64,000 nucleotides of DNA from assembly GCF_002019695.1 (NCBI RefSeq), contig NZ_KV917376.1, positions 4,780,072 through 4,844,071 on the forward strand, in the 5' to 3' direction. A model generated the notes under the pieces. It ran no database searches. It worked only from the letters and a program-made list of their open reading frames with translations, and was not told the DNA's origin. Source of the DNA: Evansella clarkii (GTDB lineage: Bacteria > Bacillota > Bacilli > Bacillales > Salisediminibacteriaceae). Position numbers and translations under genes: made by a program. Below are positions 42,738-51,560 of this stretch, piece after piece. Every line of letters starts with the position of its first letter. The stretch's first letter is position 1.

Positions 42738-43091
42738 TTAATTTAACACCTGTTCAGCTGTATATGCTGGTGCGTCTCCCCATAATTTTTCCAGATTATA
42801 ATATGGCCTCTCATCTTTATGGAAAACGTGGACAACTATATCGTTTAAATCGATTAACACCCAGCGGCTTTCATCGATACCTTCCAGCCTCTTGATATCC
42901 TGCCCCTGTTCCATAGCACGGTCTTTCACTTCTCTGGCTATAGCTTCTACCTGCTTTTCTGAGTTACCATGGCATATAATAAAGTAATCGGCAATTAAAG
43001 AAATGCCTTTCATATTTAAAACAACTATATTTTCAGCCCTTTTATCATCAGCTGCTCTGACAGCGGTATCTAACAGTTCATTTGTGTCCAT
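42738..43091 (-). CDS. rsfS: Ribosomal silencing factor RsfS
   Basis: RsfS binds L14 on the 50S subunit and blocks subunit joining under starvation. The 117-residue protein shows DYFIICHGNS (about 36-45), EVKDRAMEQG and the ending with DIVVHVFHKDERPYYNLEKL (DUF143 signature). The RBS AAAAGGAGG is strong. It follows yqeK. Confidence 0.95.
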   Translation of the reverse strand: MDTNELLDTAVRAADDKRAENIVVLNMKGISLIADYFIICHGNSEKQVEAIAREVKDRAMEQGQDIKRLEGIDESRWVLIDLNDIVVHVFHKDERPYYNLEKLWGDAPAYTAEQVLN

Positions 43092-43111
43092 GAAAATGTG
43101 ATAACCTCCTT

Positions 43112-43672
43112 TTATTTGTTCATCGTATAATAATTATACGCTTCAAAAGTATCCGGATAAACCGGCTTCTTCTTTTTCACTAAAAATCCAATCGTATTTT
43201 TTAAAGATAATAAACAAGCTTCGTCTAAACTTGCCTTAGCTGTCTCCCGAACTTCTTCAATACCTGGAAACGACCTTCCAGGTTCAATATAATCAGCAAG
43301 GAAAATAATTTTTTCAAGTTTTTTCATGTCTGCTCTTCCAGTTGTGTGGTAACGGACTGCCGAAAGAATATCTTCATCTTCAATACCCAGCTCTTCCATA
43401 ATATAATACGCACCAACGAAAGAATGGAGTATTTCATCGCCAAAATAAAGTAAATTTCTGTTTAAACCAGCTTTTGTTACTGTCTGCCTCATTTCCGCCG
43501 GAGAGCGGTATTTCGCATAATCATGCAAAATTGCTGCTAAACGGGCTTTCCCCACATCTGCGCCATACATTTCAGCAAGGCGTTCTGCTTCTTCGGTTAC
43601 CCGTTCCGTGTGTTCAAACCGCCTTTGTTTAAGGCTCTTTCTGACGGCAGCAAAAGCTTCTGCTTCATTCAT
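43112..43672 (-). CDS. yqeK: Symmetrical Ap4A hydrolase-type HD domain protein YqeK
   Basis: YqeK family enzymes hydrolyse diadenosine tetraphosphate to two ADP. The 186-residue protein has an HD domain with FEHTERVTEEAERLA, ILHDYAKYRSP (metal-binding HD), LHSFVGAYYI and AVRYHTTGRADM, plus FLADYIEPGR. The start overlaps the end of nadD by 8 bases and has AAGGAGAGGG upstream. Confidence 0.92.
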   Translation of the reverse strand: MNEAEAFAAVRKSLKQRRFEHTERVTEEAERLAEMYGADVGKARLAAILHDYAKYRSPAEMRQTVTKAGLNRNLLYFGDEILHSFVGAYYIMEELGIEDEDILSAVRYHTTGRADMKKLEKIIFLADYIEPGRSFPGIEEVRETAKASLDEACLLSLKNTIGFLVKKKKPVYPDTFEAYNYYTMNK

Positions 43673-44240
43673 ATAGTCCCCTCTCCTTAATCAATGAATA
43701 GACATCTTTCGTTAACAAAAATTTGTTTAACTTCTTTTCATATATTGTTTCACGAATCAGCGTAGAAGAAACATCAATTACCGGACCTTGTATAATGGTA
43801 ATAGATGGGGCAGTCTCCTGTTCTCCAAATGTATAGCCTGGCCTGCGGATAACGATAAAATTTACCATGGCCAAAAGCCGGTCACTGCCATACCAGTCTT
43901 GAAGAGTGAGCAGACTGTCCTCCCCGATAATAAAATAAAAAGTAAAACCAGGGAATTTTTCCAGAAGCTTATCAATCGTATGCACAGTATAGGAGGGGCC
44001 TTCCATCTTCAGCTCAATGTCGCAAACCTTATAGCTTTTATTGAGCTTTGTCATTGACTCAACCATATCGAGACGGTCCATGGCAGTTGTACGGCTTGTC
44101 TTTTCCTTATGTGGCGGAACCCTGTTCGGAAGCCACCAGATTTCATCAAGCTCCATTTTCAGACGTGCTTCTTCAGCCATTAATAAATGACCTATATGAG
44201 GAGGATCAAACGTACCTCCTAACAGCCCAATCCGCTTCAT
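43665..44240 (-). CDS. nadD: Nicotinate-nucleotide adenylyltransferase
   Basis: NadD makes nicotinate adenine dinucleotide from NaMN and ATP, a central step in NAD synthesis. The 191-residue protein starts with GLLGGTFDPPHIGH (nucleotidyl-transferase HxGH motif) and ends with ISSTLIRE-like sequence (VSSTLIRETI). The RBS AGAGGTGAG precedes the ATG. Overlaps yqeK. Confidence 0.96.
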   Translation of the reverse strand: MKRIGLLGGTFDPPHIGHLLMAEEARLKMELDEIWWLPNRVPPHKEKTSRTTAMDRLDMVESMTKLNKSYKVCDIELKMEGPSYTVHTIDKLLEKFPGFTFYFIIGEDSLLTLQDWYGSDRLLAMVNFIVIRRPGYTFGEQETAPSITIIQGPVIDVSSTLIRETIYEKKLNKFLLTKDVYSLIKERGLYE

Positions 44241-44255
44241 CCTCTCACCTCTTAG

Positions 44256-44546
44256 TTATGGCAGCTCTATCTTTTTCTGGTTTTTAGATTCCTTATACAG
44301 GACGATCGTGCTGCCGATCACCTGGACAACGTGAGCACCCGCTCCCTCAGAAATGGCTTCAGCTACCTCATATTTATCTTCTTCGCAATTTTGAAGGACA
44401 CTTACTTTAATCAGCTCTCTGGCTTCAAGGGCATCATCCACCTGTTTAATAAGGTTATCATTTACCCCGCCTTTTCCCACCTGGAATATAGGCTTCAGAT
44501 GGTGAGCTTCAGATTTTAAAAATTTCTTTTGTTTACTTGTCAGCAT
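44256..44546 (-). CDS. yhbY: Ribosome assembly RNA-binding protein YhbY (CRM domain)
   Basis: A 96-residue CRM/YhbY domain protein, associated with pre-50S particles. It has LTSKQKKFLKSEAHHLKPIF and QVGKGGVNDNLI (GxxG loop), both typical. The RBS AAAGGAG precedes the ATG. It lies 6 bases after aroE and before nadD (yqeI in B. subtilis). Confidence 0.95.
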   Translation of the reverse strand: MLTSKQKKFLKSEAHHLKPIFQVGKGGVNDNLIKQVDDALEARELIKVSVLQNCEEDKYEVAEAISEGAGAHVVQVIGSTIVLYKESKNQKKIELP

Positions 44547-44552
44547 TCTTAA

Positions 44553-45389
44553 TTATTCTCCTTTCAGGTTGCGGAGCACTGCTTCTCTCATTACTCTGAT
44601 GGGAGCTTCCACCCCTGTCCATAATTTAAAAGCAATCGCTCCCTGGTAAACGAACATATTGACACCGTTTAAAGCAATTCCGCCTCTTTTTTCAGCTTCT
44701 TTAAGCCATCTTGTTTTGAGGGGATTATAAATTAAATCACTGACAATCGTTCCTCTGCTCAGCATTTCCATTGACATAGGCATACTTCCTGTTTCCGGAT
44801 ACATACCTACAGATGTGGTATTTATAATTACGTCAAATTCAGTCAGCCTGGCCTGTGCCCTGCCCATGGGAAGAACAGTTGTATTGGCGAATTTTAAGCA
44901 TGTTTCTGCAAGGTTTTCTGACTTTTGAAGCGTGCGGTTAGTAATAACAAGTTCCCCGACGCCGTTTTTAGCAATTGTAACTGCGACAGCCCGGGCCGCG
45001 CCTCCTGAACCAATTACAAGCACCCGCTTATCTTCCAGGCTGCTTCCTGCAGCCTCTCTCAATGACTGGAAATACCCTTCTCCGTCAGTGTTATATCCTT
45101 TAAGCCGGCCGTCTCTGTTAACAATCGTATTCACAGCCCCTATTTCTGCTGCAAGGTTATCAATTTCATCCAGATAATTCATAACTTCCACTTTGTGGGG
45201 TATCGTAACATTCATCCCTTTTAATCCTAATCCTCTGATCCCCTTAACTGCGTCGCTTAAGTTTTCCAGCCGCACCTCAAATGCATGGTAAGCCATATTT
45301 AAACCTAGTTCTTTAAAGGCCGCTTCATGCATTGCCGGGGACAAAGTATGCCCTATCGGATAGCCTGCCACCCCCATTATTCCTCTCAT
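44553..45389 (-). CDS. aroE: Shikimate dehydrogenase (NADP+)
   Basis: AroE reduces 3-dehydroshikimate in the shikimate pathway. The 278-residue protein has the substrate motifs GHTLSPAMH (about 13-21), GMNVTIPHK (catalytic Lys and later NTDGEGY) and the NADP-binding GSGGAARAV and ITNRT. The RBS GGAGGAGAG is present. It lies between yqeH and yhbY. Confidence 0.96.
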   Translation of the reverse strand: MRGIMGVAGYPIGHTLSPAMHEAAFKELGLNMAYHAFEVRLENLSDAVKGIRGLGLKGMNVTIPHKVEVMNYLDEIDNLAAEIGAVNTIVNRDGRLKGYNTDGEGYFQSLREAAGSSLEDKRVLVIGSGGAARAVAVTIAKNGVGELVITNRTLQKSENLAETCLKFANTTVLPMGRAQARLTEFDVIINTTSVGMYPETGSMPMSMEMLSRGTIVSDLIYNPLKTRWLKEAEKRGGIALNGVNMFVYQGAIAFKLWTGVEAPIRVMREAVLRNLKGE

Positions 45390-45414
45390 ACTGATCTCTC
45401 CTCCATATTATCTG

Positions 45415-46533
45415 TTAAAAGATTGATGGCCGGATCGTGACATGAACTCCTTTAGGAGCGTAAGTTTTTACAAAAGCGCCCTTTCCATGGACCGTAATCC
45501 AGCCCAGCCCGGATATTACAATATCCTGCTTCTCATTTTGCAGCTTCCATTCCCGCGCAGTAAACTCCGGGAAGTCATCTTTGTTCTTTTTGAACGGAGG
45601 GGTCAGCAGTTCTCCCAGATGTTTTTCATACAGCTCATCTGCTTTTTCAAGTTTTGTCCGGTGAATATTCAGGTCATTCGACACATAGCATACGAACGAC
45701 ATATCACTGCCCTGTACAAAATCAACCCTGGCCAGTCCTCCAAGAAATAAAGTTTGTCCATCTCCAAGCTGAAACACTTTCGGCTTTATTTCCTTTTTTG
45801 GACTAATCACTTTTAATTCTTTTTTATCAAGCAAATGAGCCATTTGATGATGATTAATAATTCCAGGTGTGTCATAGAGTGACGACCCGTCATCTAATGG
45901 AACATCTATCATATCAAGTGTGGTTCCCGGAATATTGGATGTAGTTATCATAAATTCGTCCTCCGCTCCGAATTCTTTTAGGAGCCGGTTAATAAACGTT
46001 GATTTCCCCACATTCGTAGACCCAACTACATAAACATCACGGCCTTTGCGATGTTCTTCAATTAAGTTGGCTGTTTCGATAACTCCTTCTCCGGTTGCAG
46101 CGCTCATCAAATGAACTTCTTCCGCTTTCAGGCCATATTCCTTACTGCGCTCCTTCATCCAGTTAGTAAGTTTATTTCTTTTTACGGATTTAGGAAGCAG
46201 GTCCACTTTGTTCCCTACAAGCAGTACCTTATTCTTTCCTGCAAAACGATGCAGCCCCGGAAGCCAGCTTCCGTCAAAATCAAATATATCCACCAGTTTA
46301 ACAATTAAAGCATCTCTGCTGCCTATTTCATTTAGTATCTTCAGAAAATCATCATCTGTCAGGGAAACATCCTGTACTTCATTGTAATGTTTTAATTTAA
46401 AACAGCGCTGGCAAATAACTACTTCACGTTCCAGCGCCGCTGATGGAGTGTACCCTAATTGTTTTGGGTCTTCGGTCTGAATTGATACACCACAGCCCGA
46501 ACATATTACTCGTTCTTCTTTTGCTTTTCCCAT
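45415..46533 (-). CDS. yqeH: Ribosome biogenesis GTPase YqeH
   Basis: A circularly permuted GTPase required for 30S assembly. The 372-residue protein has an N-terminal zinc finger (CSGC and CQRC), then G4 NKVD, G1 GSTNVGKST (about 170-178), G3-like DTPG, in the permuted order G4-G5-G1-G2-G3, and a C-terminal RNA-binding domain. The ATG lies within the end of yqeG (28-base overlap) with AGAGAGGG upstream. Confidence 0.96.
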   Translation of the reverse strand: MGKAKEERVICSGCGVSIQTEDPKQLGYTPSAALEREVVICQRCFKLKHYNEVQDVSLTDDDFLKILNEIGSRDALIVKLVDIFDFDGSWLPGLHRFAGKNKVLLVGNKVDLLPKSVKRNKLTNWMKERSKEYGLKAEEVHLMSAATGEGVIETANLIEEHRKGRDVYVVGSTNVGKSTFINRLLKEFGAEDEFMITTSNIPGTTLDMIDVPLDDGSSLYDTPGIINHHQMAHLLDKKELKVISPKKEIKPKVFQLGDGQTLFLGGLARVDFVQGSDMSFVCYVSNDLNIHRTKLEKADELYEKHLGELLTPPFKKNKDDFPEFTAREWKLQNEKQDIVISGLGWITVHGKGAFVKTYAPKGVHVTIRPSIF

Positions 46534-47036
46534 TCAATAAGCCCTCTCTTCCTCATTATTTCAAATACTCTTCTTTCAATACGCCTGTTCACTCTCGTAA
46601 GTACACCATCAGTCTGCGCTACAGGGACAACAAGGATTGTCTGAAAGCCGCTTCTGTTGCCTCCCAGAACGTCCGTCAGAAGCTGGTCTCCTATAACCAC
46701 TACTTCTTCCCGTTTCAGCTTCATAAGTTTGGCAGCTGTTTTAAAGGCTCTGCTCAGCGGTTTCCGCGCACTATGAATAAACGTTACTTTATGAGGTTCC
46801 GAGAAACTTTTAACACGTTTTTCATTATTGTTCGATACAATGACGATTTCAAAACCGTGTTTTCTAACCTCCTCAAACCAGGCAACGACCTCTTCCGTCG
46901 CGTCTGCTCTGTCCCATTCAATAAGGGTGTTATCAAGATCTGTAATGATACCTTTAATGCCGTTTTCTTTCAATTCCTCAATAGAAATATCATATATAGA
47001 CTTTACGTACTGGTCAGGAATAAACTGTTTTAGCAC
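46506..47036 (-). CDS. yqeG: HAD-superfamily phosphatase YqeG (IIIA)
   Basis: A 176-residue HAD hydrolase with the nucleophile motif DLDNTLIEW (about 33-41), VIVSNN (motif II) and VVIGDQLLTDVLGGNRSG (motif IV). The substrate is not established for this Bacillus family; related proteins act on phosphatidylglycerophosphate. The start is a GTG at 47036 with GGAGGACA upstream. It is the first gene of the long yqeG-yqeH-aroE-yhbY-nadD-yqeK-rsfS-yqeM series. Confidence 0.92.
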   Translation of the reverse strand: MLKQFIPDQYVKSIYDISIEELKENGIKGIITDLDNTLIEWDRADATEEVVAWFEEVRKHGFEIVIVSNNNEKRVKSFSEPHKVTFIHSARKPLSRAFKTAAKLMKLKREEVVVIGDQLLTDVLGGNRSGFQTILVVPVAQTDGVLTRVNRRIERRVFEIMRKRGLIEWEKQKKNE

Positions 47037-47226
47037 GGTTTGTCCTCCAATCTATTGGCAGCTTATGTTATACTTCCTTCCCTATAATACATGTATTCTA
47101 TCTTTGTTTTCAAACTGGAGAGAATTTTTTTCCTTGATTGAGGTATTCTGGATGATTCGACACAGTTCTTCAGGCAGCCCGCTTTATTCTAAAAACTTTT
47201 CGACAGTTTCTGCACCCTGCCTTCAT

Positions 47227-47325
47227 TGTGGATAAACTTACTAACATATCCCCCTTTATTCCAACAACCATCTGTACCTTTATATACAGTTCATCAACAG
47301 GTTATCCACTATGAATTGTGGATAA
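47227..47325. promoter_or_regulatory. DnaA-box cluster upstream of sda
   Basis: Three DnaA boxes: perfect TTATCCACA on the minus strand at 47227-47235 and 47317-47325, and TTATCCACT (one mismatch) on the plus strand at 47302-47310. The last box ends 8 bases before the -35 of the sda promoter. In B. subtilis DnaA activates sda from such boxes. The remainder of the 529-base gap between yqeG and sda holds the sda promoter and a long leader. Confidence 0.85.
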
Positions 47326-47333
47326 TATACACG

Positions 47334-47362
47334 TTGAGAAGGCAGCAGGATCATGATATTAT
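47334..47362 (+). promoter_or_regulatory. SigA promoter of sda
   Basis: TTGAGA (47334-47339), 17 bases, TATTAT (47357-47362). It would give a leader of about 200 bases before the sda start. It lies right behind two DnaA boxes. Confidence 0.75.
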
Positions 47363-47565
47363 CAACTCAGTAAGAAACAGCAGGCTATAGAGCAGACTTT
47401 CAGTCAGCAGGACATTACATAACAGAAATTAATAATAGAGGGCAGCAACCAGATGGAAAATATATAAAACTAACCGGAGATTATTCAGAATTTTCCTTAT
47501 TTTATTTCAGGTAACTGTAGAGCCTTCACTACTAATTAGTAAAAGGAATAGGAGGTGGAGCTGCT

Positions 47566-47724
47566 ATGCAGCGGCAGGAGGCTATGAGATATTTATCCGA
47601 TGATCTGTTGGTTGAGACCTATAATAAAGCACGAGACCTGAAACTGAGCGAGGACTTTATTCTTCTTATTCATGAGGAAATGAAGCGCCGTTCTCTGGCG
47701 GACAAGCATCCGTTCATGTCCTGA
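47566..47724 (+). CDS. sda: Sporulation checkpoint histidine kinase inhibitor Sda
   Basis: Sda binds KinA and blocks phosphorelay signalling when DNA replication is active or damaged. The 52-residue product contains [20 protein letters not shown] and [15 protein letters not shown], closely matching the family's two-helix hairpin. The ATG at 47566 follows GGAGGTGG at good spacing; a second ATG at 47584 is only two bases behind GGAGG and less likely. The gene is below usual length cut-offs. Position next to yqeG agrees with B. subtilis. Confidence 0.93.
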   Translation: MQRQEAMRYLSDDLLVETYNKARDLKLSEDFILLIHEEMKRRSLADKHPFMS

Positions 47725-47752
47725 TACAAATTGCCGGAAAAGCAATAATTCA

Positions 47753-47971
47753 TTATTCTCTGGAAGGCTGCTTATCCACCTGGATATACTCTCTTGGCTG
47801 AAATTTCAGATCTTCCAGAGGTCTTCCTCCAATAAAGAAACCTTCAATATTTTCTTCGGAGGTCTGCCTCTCAATAATCTGATTGTTTGCGCTTATATGA
47901 AACGGAACTGCAGACAGTAATAGTACCAGGAAAACAGCAGCACTTACAGTATATGTTTTATTGTTGTTCAA
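47753..47971 (-). CDS. Small secreted or membrane-anchored protein of unknown function
   Basis: A 72-residue product with an N-terminal signal sequence or anchor (about 5-25: TVSAAVFLVLLLSAVPFHI) and a hydrophilic tail with EGFFIGGRPLEDLKFQPREY. I do not recognise the family. A TTG at 47971 is favoured because AAAGGAG lies nine bases upstream; an ATG three codons earlier abuts that RBS. It is convergent with sda and divergent from mrpA. Confidence 0.55.
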   Translation of the reverse strand: MNNNKTYTVSAAVFLVLLLSAVPFHISANNQIIERQTSEENIEGFFIGGRPLEDLKFQPREYIQVDKQPSRE

Positions 47972-48163
47972 TCGTCTCATCTCCTTTGTAATAAGGATGA
48001 GGCGATTTTTTCTTTTTTATACGTAAGGCAGGTCACTTCTTTAAAAATTCCGTTTAGAAGTCGATATAAGAGGATAAGTGATGAAAGGAGACTCTGTCTT
48101 TTTACACGGAAACATTTCAGAATTTTTTCAAAAAAACCTTGACATACCGCCTTATTTAAGACG

Positions 48164-48190
48164 TTCGAAAAATTTTTTTCGAGTTTTTTT
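48164..48190 (+). promoter_or_regulatory. Hairpin with T run upstream of mrpA
   Basis: The 399-base region before mrpA has an AT-rich inverted repeat (TTCGAAAAA / TTTTTCGAG, two-base loop, 48164-48183) followed by seven T residues. It resembles a weak terminator or attenuator. TTGACA at 48139-48144 lies before it with no good -10; a perfect TATAAT at 48274-48279 lies after it with a poor -35. The true mrp promoter is therefore not settled. Confidence 0.4.
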
Positions 48191-48370
48191 GCGCACTTTC
48201 TACTTATTTAATAAAAACTAAAATTATAGTAAAGGATAAAACTGCCTAACGTGCAAGCACTAATAATTTATATTATAATTTACAAAGCGATAAGCAGGAG
48301 GCAGTGGAATCAACAAAAATTACCAATAGTACTGACACCTGAAACAATTTACATAAAGGAGGTAAATCAT

Positions 48371-50800
48371 TTGTCAACGCTTCATTACTTAGTTTTAGCA
48401 CCATTTATTATGGCAATATTTGTCCCGTTTTTTTATAAATGGTTCCGAAATATCCATACCGGGTGGTTTGTATTAATACTGCCAACGGTGTTATTTGTTT
48501 ATTTATTGCAATATCTGCCTGTTGGCGGTCCTATGGAGCCGCTTCAGCTTACAGTTCCCTGGGTTCCGTCCCTGGGTATTAACTTTACGGTGTACCTTGA
48601 CGGTTTAAGCCTGTTGTTTGCTCTCTTAATAACAGGAATAGGAGCACTCGTAGTCCTGTATTCTATTTACTATATTGCAAACAAAAAAGATGAGCCGCTT
48701 AATAACTTCTATGTGTACCTTCTTATGTTTATGGGGGCTATGCTGGGAGTAGTTCTGTCAGATAACCTGATAGTAATCTATGTTTTCTGGGAACTGACGA
48801 GTCTTGCTTCTTCTTTATTAATTGCCTACTGGTTCCATAAGGAAAAGTCACGATATGGGGCACAAAAGTCCATGTTTATCACAGTTACCGGCGGATTCAG
48901 TATGCTTGCTGGTTTCTCCTTGTTATATGTGATGACAAATACGTTCAGTATTCAGGAGATAATTGCGCAGGCTGGTACAATAATTAATGATCCGCTGTTT
49001 ATTCCGGCTATGCTGCTGATCTTATTAGGTGCATTCACTAAATCAGCTCAGTTTCCGTTCCACATCTGGCTTCCGGATGCTATGGAAGCACCTACGCCTG
49101 TTAGTGCGTACCTGCACTCAGCTACGATGGTAAAAGCAGGGATCTATCTTGTCGCCCGTTTGACACCTGTTTTCGGAGGAACAGCCCAGTGGTTCTGGCT
49201 GCTGACGATCTTCGGCCTTGTTACACTGGTCTGGGGCTCCGTCTCAGCAATCAGGCAAAAAGACCTTAAAGCAATACTGGCGTTTTCAACGATTAGTCAG
49301 CTGGGGCTGATTATGTCCCTGCTTGGCCTTGGTTCAGCCGCCGTTCACTATGATGTTGCAGAAGTGGATATGCTTTACGCTACTGCTGTAATGGCAGCTG
49401 TATTCCACTTAGTTAACCATGCTACTTTTAAAGGAAGCCTGTTTATGGTGGTCGGGATTGTGGATCATGAGACCGGGACCCGTGATATCCGGAACCTTGG
49501 CGGCTTAATGACCATCATGCCGATTACATTCACCATCTCTTTAATCGGTCTTGCTTCCATGGCGGGACTGCCTCCGTTCAATGGATTCCTGAGTAAGGAG
49601 ATGTTCTTTACAGGAACGCTTAATGCTACGACTCTTGATATATTCAATGTTTCCACATGGGGCTTTTTATTCCCTGTGTTAGCATGGGTAGCCAGTGTCT
49701 TTACCTTTGCTTATTGTATGATAATGTTTTTCAGAACCTTCACTGGTAAATACCAGCCGGAGAAACTGAAAAAAGAAGCTCATGAAGCTCCGGTAGGTAT
49801 GCTTATTTCACCAATCGTGCTTGCTTCTTTAGTTGTCATCTTCGGGCTGTTCCCTAACCTGCTTGGCTACACAATTATTGAGCCCGCAATGCAGTCTATT
49901 CTCCCTAACCTGTTAGGGGAAGGAGATAGATTCTATGTAAATATATACCACTGGCACGGGTTAAATCCGGAACTGTTTATGACTATAGGGGTCGTACTGT
50001 TCGGTATGCTCGTAGTCCTGAATCTGAAACGCTGGCAGGAAACAACTTTCTTCCTGAAAGAACGGGATCCGCTGAACAGAGTGTATGACAGCGGTCTGGA
50101 TGGCCTTATTACAGGCTCTCAGCGTGTAACAAATTTCCAGATGACAGGATTACTGAGAGATTACTTTGCTTTTATGATGGTATTTATGATTTTCCTCGTC
50201 GGCTGGACATTTATTCAGTTTGACGCGTTATCGTTTGAGTCTCTGGCAATGTTTGACGCAGGGGAAGTCACGCCATTTCTCTGGATAATTACCCTGGTTC
50301 TTATTGCAGCCACAGTCACGATGCCTTTTATTCAGCAGCGTATTACAGGAATAATTGTCGTAGGTGTCATTGGGTTCCTGATCGCCCTTCTGTTTGTTGT
50401 ATTCAGAGCACCCGACCTTGCACTTACACAGCTGCTTGTAGAAACAGTAATGGTAGTACTTCTGCTTCTTGCTTTCTACCACCTTCCGGAACTGAGAAAA
50501 GAAAAATTCACACCAAGATTCCGGTTTACCAACCTTGTTATCTCTGTAGGGATGGGGCTTATGGTGACAATAATTGCATTTAGCGTACATGCTTTACGGC
50601 AAACTTCAGGTTTTGATCCTATTTCCGACTTTTTCGTAGAGGCTTCTGTGCCTCTGGCGGGAGGATATAACATGGTAAACGTCATTCTTGTTGACTTCCG
50701 GGGACTGGATACATTGCTCGAAGTGCTTGTTCTAGCGATAGCAGCCTTAGGTGTGGTCACATTGATTAAGCATAAATTTAAAGGAGGCGAGGATGTATGA
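48371..50800 (+). CDS. mrpA: Na+/H+ antiporter subunit MrpA
   Basis: The largest subunit of the Mrp (Sha) antiporter complex, related to NuoL of complex I; it exports Na+ in exchange for H+ and supports cytoplasmic pH control at high pH. The 809-residue protein has about 20 membrane helices, with the conserved Glu in FWELTSLASSL (about 140) and LHSATMVKAGIYL; the C-terminal part holds the MrpB-like DUF4040 region (VFRAPDLALTQLLVETVMVVL). A TTG at 48371 with AAAGGAGG upstream is the start. It heads the seven-gene operon, and its stop overlaps mrpB. Confidence 0.95.
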   Translation: MSTLHYLVLAPFIMAIFVPFFYKWFRNIHTGWFVLILPTVLFVYLLQYLPVGGPMEPLQLTVPWVPSLGINFTVYLDGLSLLFALLITGIGALVVLYSIYYIANKKDEPLNNFYVYLLMFMGAMLGVVLSDNLIVIYVFWELTSLASSLLIAYWFHKEKSRYGAQKSMFITVTGGFSMLAGFSLLYVMTNTFSIQEIIAQAGTIINDPLFIPAMLLILLGAFTKSAQFPFHIWLPDAMEAPTPVSAYLHSATMVKAGIYLVARLTPVFGGTAQWFWLLTIFGLVTLVWGSVSAIRQKDLKAILAFSTISQLGLIMSLLGLGSAAVHYDVAEVDMLYATAVMAAVFHLVNHATFKGSLFMVVGIVDHETGTRDIRNLGGLMTIMPITFTISLIGLASMAGLPPFNGFLSKEMFFTGTLNATTLDIFNVSTWGFLFPVLAWVASVFTFAYCMIMFFRTFTGKYQPEKLKKEAHEAPVGMLISPIVLASLVVIFGLFPNLLGYTIIEPAMQSILPNLLGEGDRFYVNIYHWHGLNPELFMTIGVVLFGMLVVLNLKRWQETTFFLKERDPLNRVYDSGLDGLITGSQRVTNFQMTGLLRDYFAFMMVFMIFLVGWTFIQFDALSFESLAMFDAGEVTPFLWIITLVLIAATVTMPFIQQRITGIIVVGVIGFLIALLFVVFRAPDLALTQLLVETVMVVLLLLAFYHLPELRKEKFTPRFRFTNLVISVGMGLMVTIIAFSVHALRQTSGFDPISDFFVEASVPLAGGYNMVNVILVDFRGLDTLLEVLVLAIAALGVVTLIKHKFKGGEDV

Positions 50801-51222
50801 AGACGAACTTTCTGATGCTGCATACAATAACGCGGATAGTTGCATTCATTATCCTTTCCTTCTCCGTCTTCTTGTTTTTTGCCGGGCATAATAATCCTGG
50901 CGGCGGATTTATTGGAGGGCTGATGACAGCTTCTGCCCTGCTGCTTTTGTATGTCAGCTTTGACCTTAAGACAATCAAGAGAGTCATTCCTTTTAATTAT
51001 TCAACAATGATTGCTGTGGGGCTTCTTATCGCAATTGCCACCGGCCTGAACAGTTTTCTTTTCGGAGATCCATTTTTAACTCAGTATTTTGAGTATTACG
51101 ATCTTCCTGTCTTAGGAGAAACTGAACTGACAACAGCTCTCCCGTTTGACCTTGGGATTTACCTTGTTGTTGTAGGGGTAGCTTTGCTGACGATTCTTAC
51201 GATCGCGGAGGATGATGCATAA
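50797..51222 (+). CDS. mrpB: Na+/H+ antiporter subunit MrpB
   Basis: A 141-residue membrane subunit with four hydrophobic segments and the family motif GHNNPGGGFIGGLM (about 29-42). The ATG overlaps the mrpA stop (ATGA) and follows AAGGAGG. All seven Mrp subunits are needed for the antiporter. Confidence 0.95.
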   Translation: MKTNFLMLHTITRIVAFIILSFSVFLFFAGHNNPGGGFIGGLMTASALLLLYVSFDLKTIKRVIPFNYSTMIAVGLLIAIATGLNSFLFGDPFLTQYFEYYDLPVLGETELTTALPFDLGIYLVVVGVALLTILTIAEDDA

Positions 51223-51560
51223 TGGAGATATTAATGATAATAACGGTTGGAGTACTCGTCTCCGTGGCAACCTATATGATATTGACTAAAAGCCTTCTCC
51301 GTGTAGTGCTGGGAATCATGCTCCTTTCCCATGGAGCCCACCTGCTCCTTCTCACTCTTTCAGGACTTGGAGAAGGAGCACCTCCCCTTCTCGGAGAACA
51401 GGCGGAAGCGTATAGTGACCCGCTGCCTCAGGCATTGATTCTGACAGCAATCGTAATCAGTTTTGGGGTAACAGCTTTTTTACTTGTTTTAGCTTACCGC
51501 ACATATAAAGAACATAAAACAGATGATCTTGATGAATTAAGGGGTAGTGCCGATGAATAA
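51222..51560 (+). CDS. mrpC: Na+/H+ antiporter subunit MrpC
   Basis: A 112-residue NuoK-like subunit with three membrane helices and the typical DPLPQALILTAIVISFGVTA block (about 67-86). The RBS is GGAGG. It overlaps mrpB by one base. Confidence 0.95.
   Translation: MEILMIITVGVLVSVATYMILTKSLLRVVLGIMLLSHGAHLLLLTLSGLGEGAPPLLGEQAEAYSDPLPQALILTAIVISFGVTAFLLVLAYRTYKEHKTDDLDELRGSADE

Noticed and set aside
48081-48221. 46-codon frame as a normal gene
   Set aside because: It is AT-rich with Phe/Lys/Asn runs and contains a terminator-like hairpin. No family is recognisable, so it is mentioned only as a possible leader ORF.
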